Made by a program: the position numbers and the translations under genes. Below the pieces are notes generated by a model. The model was given only the letters and a program-made list of their open reading frames with translations. It had not been told where the DNA came from and made no database searches. This document shows, in pieces, positions 61,414 through 64,000 of a stretch of DNA of 64,000 nucleotides (positions within the stretch are counted from its first letter, which is position 1; the number at the start of each line of letters is the position of its first letter). The stretch covers positions 496,001 through 560,000 of the forward strand of contig JAWQEG010000717.1 of assembly GCA_033782935.1 (NCBI GenBank), in the 5' to 3' direction. The stretch is from Petrolisthes cinctipes (lineage: Eukaryota; Arthropoda; Malacostraca; Decapoda; Porcellanidae).

Positions 61414-64000
61414 GGGGTCCCAGAAGCGATCTGTACATGCCTACTCCGTGTTAGAGTATTTTCAAAATACAGGCCAAAAACATACTGAAAACCGATCTTT
61501 TAGGTGCCCAAAAGTCGATATGTGCATGCATCTTCTCTACCCGTTTATATCTCAAATTCTGGCCCTAAACACCCGAAAATTCGATATTTTGGGGTCCCAG
61601 AAGCGTTCTGTACATGCCTACTCAGTGCTAGAATGTTTTCAAAATATAGGCTCAAAACATGCTCAAAATCGATATTTTAGGTGCCCAAAAGTCGATATGT
61701 GCATGCATCCTTTGTATTCGTTTATATCTCAATTTCAAGCTCAAAACACCCGAAAATTCAATATTTTGGGGTCCCAGAAGCGATCTGTACATGCCTACTC
61801 CGGGTTAGAGTATTTTCAAAATTCAGGCCCAAAACATGCTGAAAATCAATATTGTTGGTGGCCAAAGTCAATATGTGTATGCATCTTCTATACTCGTTTA
61901 TATCTCAAATTCAGGCTCAAAACACCCGAAAATTCGATATTTTGGGGTTCCAGAAGCGATCTGTACATGCCTACTCAGTGCTATAATGTTTTCAAAATAT
62001 AGGCTCAAAACATGCACAAAATCGATATTTTATGTGCCCTAAAGTCGATAAGTGCATGCATCTTCTGTACTCGTTTATATCTCAAATTCAAGCTCAAAAC
62101 ACCCGAAAATTCGATATTTTGGGGTCCCAGAAGCGATCTGTACATGCCTACTCCGTGTTAGAGTATTTTCAAAATACAGGCCAAAAACATACTGAAAATC
62201 GATCTTTTAGGAGCCCAAAAGTGGATATGTACATGCATCTTCTCTACCCGTTTATATCTCAAATTCTGGCCCTAAACACCCGAAAATTCGATATTTTTGG
62301 GTCCCAAAAGCGATCTGTACATGCCTACTCAGTGCTAGAATGTTTTCAAAATATAGGCTCAAAACATGCTCAAAATAGATATTTTTGGTGCCCAAAAGTC
62401 GATATGTGCATGCATCTTATGTATTCGTTTATATCTCAAATTCAAGCTCAAAACACCCGAAAATTCGATATTTTGGGGTCCCAGAAGCGATCTGTACATG
62501 CCTACTCAGTGCTAGAATGTTTTCAAAATATAGGCTCAAAACATGCTCAAAATCGATATTTTAGGTTCCCAATAGTCGATAGGTGCATGCATCTTCTGTA
62601 CTCGTTTATATCTCAAATTCAAGCTCAATATACCCGAAAATTCGATATTTTGGGGTTCCAGAAGCGATCTGTACATGCCTACTCAGTGCTATAATGTTTT
62701 CAAAATATAGGCTCAAAACATGCACAAAATCGATATTTTAGGTGCCCTAAAGTCGATAAGTGCATGCATCTTCTGTACTCGTTTATATCTCAAATTCAAG
62801 CTCAAAACACCCGAAAATTCGATATTTTGGGGTCCCAGAAGCGATCTGTACATGCCTACTCCGTGTTAGAGTATTTTCAAAATACAGGCCAAAAACATAC
62901 TGAAAACCGATCTTTTAGGTGCCCAAAAGTCGATATGTGCATGCATCTTCTCTACCCGTTTATATCTCAAATTCTGGCCCTAAACACCCGAAAATTCGAT
63001 ATTTTGGGGTCCCAAAAGCGTTCTGTACATGCCTACTCAGTGCTAGAATGTTTTCAAAATATAGGCTCAAAACATGCTCAAAATCGATATTTTAGGTGCC
63101 CAAAAGTCGATATGTGCATGCATCCTTTGTATTCGTTTATATCTCAATTTCAAGCTCAAAACACCCGGAAATTCGATATTTTGGGGTCCCAGAAGCGATC
63201 TGTACATGCCTACTCCGTGTTAGAGTATTTTCAAAATTCAGGCCCAAAACATGCTGAAAATCAATATTTTTGGTGCCCAAAGTCAATATGTGTATGCATC
63301 TTCTATACTCGTTTATATCTCAAATTCAGGCTCAAAACACCCGAAAATTCGATATTTTGGGGTTCCAGAAGCGATCTGTACATGCCTACTCAGTGCTATA
63401 ATGTTTTCAAAATATAGGCTCAAAACATGCACAAAATCGATATTTTAGGTGCCCTAAAGTTGATAAGTGCATGCATCTTCTGTACTCGTTTATATCTCAA
63501 ATTCAAGCTCAAAACACCCGAAAATTCGATATTTTGGGGTCCCAGAAGCGATCTGTACATGCCTACTCCGTGTTTGAGTATTTTCAAAATACAGGCCAAA
63601 AACATATTGAAAATCGATCTTTTAGGAGCCCAAAAGTGGATATGTACATGCATCTTCTCTACCCGTTTATATCTCAAATTCTGGCCCTAAACACCCGAAA
63701 ATTCGATATTTTGGGGTCCCAAAAGCGATCTGTACATGCCTACTCAGTGCTAGAATGTTTTCAAAATATAGGCTCAAAACATGCTCAAAATAGATATTTT
63801 TGGTGCCCAAAAGTCGATATGTGCATGCATCTTATGTATTCGTTTATATCTCAAATTCAAGCTCAAAACACCCGAAAATTCGATATTTTGGGGTCCCAGA
63901 AGCGATCTGTACATGCCTACTCAGTGCTAGAATGTTTTCAAAATATAGGCTCAAAACATGCTCAAAATCGATATTTTAGGTTCCCAATAGTCGATAGGTG
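61414..64000 (+). repeat. Tandem 1,415-bp octamer, about 1.8 copies, full-length monomers only
   Basis: 61,414-62,828 is followed by a near-copy from 62,829 to the window end; position 64,000 corresponds to 62,585. Markers: ATACTGAAAACCGATC at 61,482 and 62,897, CATCCTTTGTATTCG, ATGCACAAAATCG at 62,011 and 63,426, and GTGGATATGTACATGC. From 61,487 onward no short monomer occurs. The unit is eight monomers of about 177 bp and shares its parts with the tetramer island at 48,385-50,331. Confidence 0.88.

Larger units (their letters stand above)
10054..61486 (+). repeat. Region II: HOR array of mixed 147/148-bp and 176/177-bp monomers
   Basis: The first 29-bp-deleted monomer begins at 10,054 and the last ends at 61,486; roughly eighty occur in between. 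The commonest spacing between short monomers is close to 501 bp (short + long + long), for instance 12,222, 12,721, 13,222; 22,222, 22,726, 23,227, 23,729; and the series from 44,430 to 46,938. Dimeric spacing (about 324 bp) and tetrameric spacing (about 678 bp) are interspersed. In the commonest register a short monomer is followed by one beginning ATACTGAAAATCGATCTTTT, then by one with CAGTGCTAGAATGTTTTC. No gene or foreign insertion is present. Confidence 0.92.
1..64000 (+). repeat. Satellite DNA array, 176/177-bp monomer family with 147-150-bp derivatives
   Basis: The entire window is a head-to-tail tandem repeat with every monomer in the same orientation. Each full-length unit contains, in order, AAAATCGATATTTTAGGTGC, GTGCATGCATCTTCTGTAC, CGTTTATATCTCAAATTC, AAAATTCGATATTTT, GTCCCAGAAGCGATCTGTAC and a stretch with the TATTTTCAAAATA dyad. 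The sequence is cut mid-monomer at both ends, so the array is longer than 64 kb. I found no inversion, no transposon insertion and no unique segment. Nucleosome-sized monomers, HOR structure and great length are typical of eukaryotic centromeric or pericentromeric satellites; the location on the chromosome is inference. I do not recognise the family. Confidence 0.98.

Noticed and set aside
10054..61486. TTTAGGGG in short monomers, resembling plant telomere repeat TTTAGGG
   Set aside because: It occurs once per monomer and is never tandem; it arises from one T to A change in the ATATTTTGGGG stretch.
1..64000. CATGCATG/CATGCA core resembling the plant RY element
   Set aside because: A 6-8 bp match once per monomer is not evidence of regulation, and the host is not known to be a plant. 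Kept only as a possible binding core in the alternation finding.
1..64000. Direct repeats suggesting a CRISPR array
   Set aside because: There are no unique spacers; the whole 176-bp unit repeats with graded divergence, the mark of satellite DNA.
1..64000. Known satellites: human alpha (171 bp), Arabidopsis 178 bp
   Set aside because: Similar length only; I see none of their recognisable sequence blocks. The family remains unidentified.

Overview
The whole 64 kb is one uninterrupted tandem array of satellite DNA. I can support no protein-coding gene, RNA gene, transposon, CRISPR array or unique-sequence segment. The basic monomer is 176-177 bp (about 40% GC, nucleosome-length), always in the same head-to-tail orientation, giving roughly 380 monomers. 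The array runs off both ends of the window. This points to a eukaryotic chromosome, most likely centromeric or pericentromeric heterochromatin. I do not recognise the satellite family and cannot name the species; it is not human alpha satellite and not the Arabidopsis 178-bp repeat as I know them.

Architecture. The monomer is itself an old dimer: half A (87 bp) and half B (89 bp) align over their full length at roughly two-thirds identity, each having a TCGATATTTT block near its start and a CAGGCYCAAAACA block near its end. Each half B also carries a 7-bp-arm dyad (TATTTT-C-AAAATA core) in which the outer base pair covaries between monomer families.

Layout. Positions 1-10,053 contain only full-length, 176-bp-type monomers that differ considerably from each other, overlaid by a near-perfect 2,110-bp-offset duplication (1-1,056 = 2,111-3,166). 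From 10,054 to 61,486 a second monomer class appears: 147-150 bp units that lost exactly 29 bp of half A between two ATAT direct repeats. One short plus two long monomers form a higher-order repeat (HOR) of about 501 bp, mixed with about 324-bp dimers, about 678-bp tetramers and larger 1.0-2.5 kb super-units. Full-length-only islands occur at 48,385-50,331 (708-bp tetramer tandem) and from 61,487 to the right end (1,415-bp octamer tandem). Blocks of up to 2.1 kb are shared at distances up to 13.6 kb.

Reading. The order, older unordered monomers then HOR-structured array with very recent duplications, resembles the edge-to-core gradient known from primate alpha satellite. That analogy is inference. 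The many open reading frames are by-products of a stop-poor repeat whose common unit lengths (177, 501, 708) are multiples of three. The positions of junctions, duplications and deletions were read by eye and may be off by a few bases where stated as approximate.
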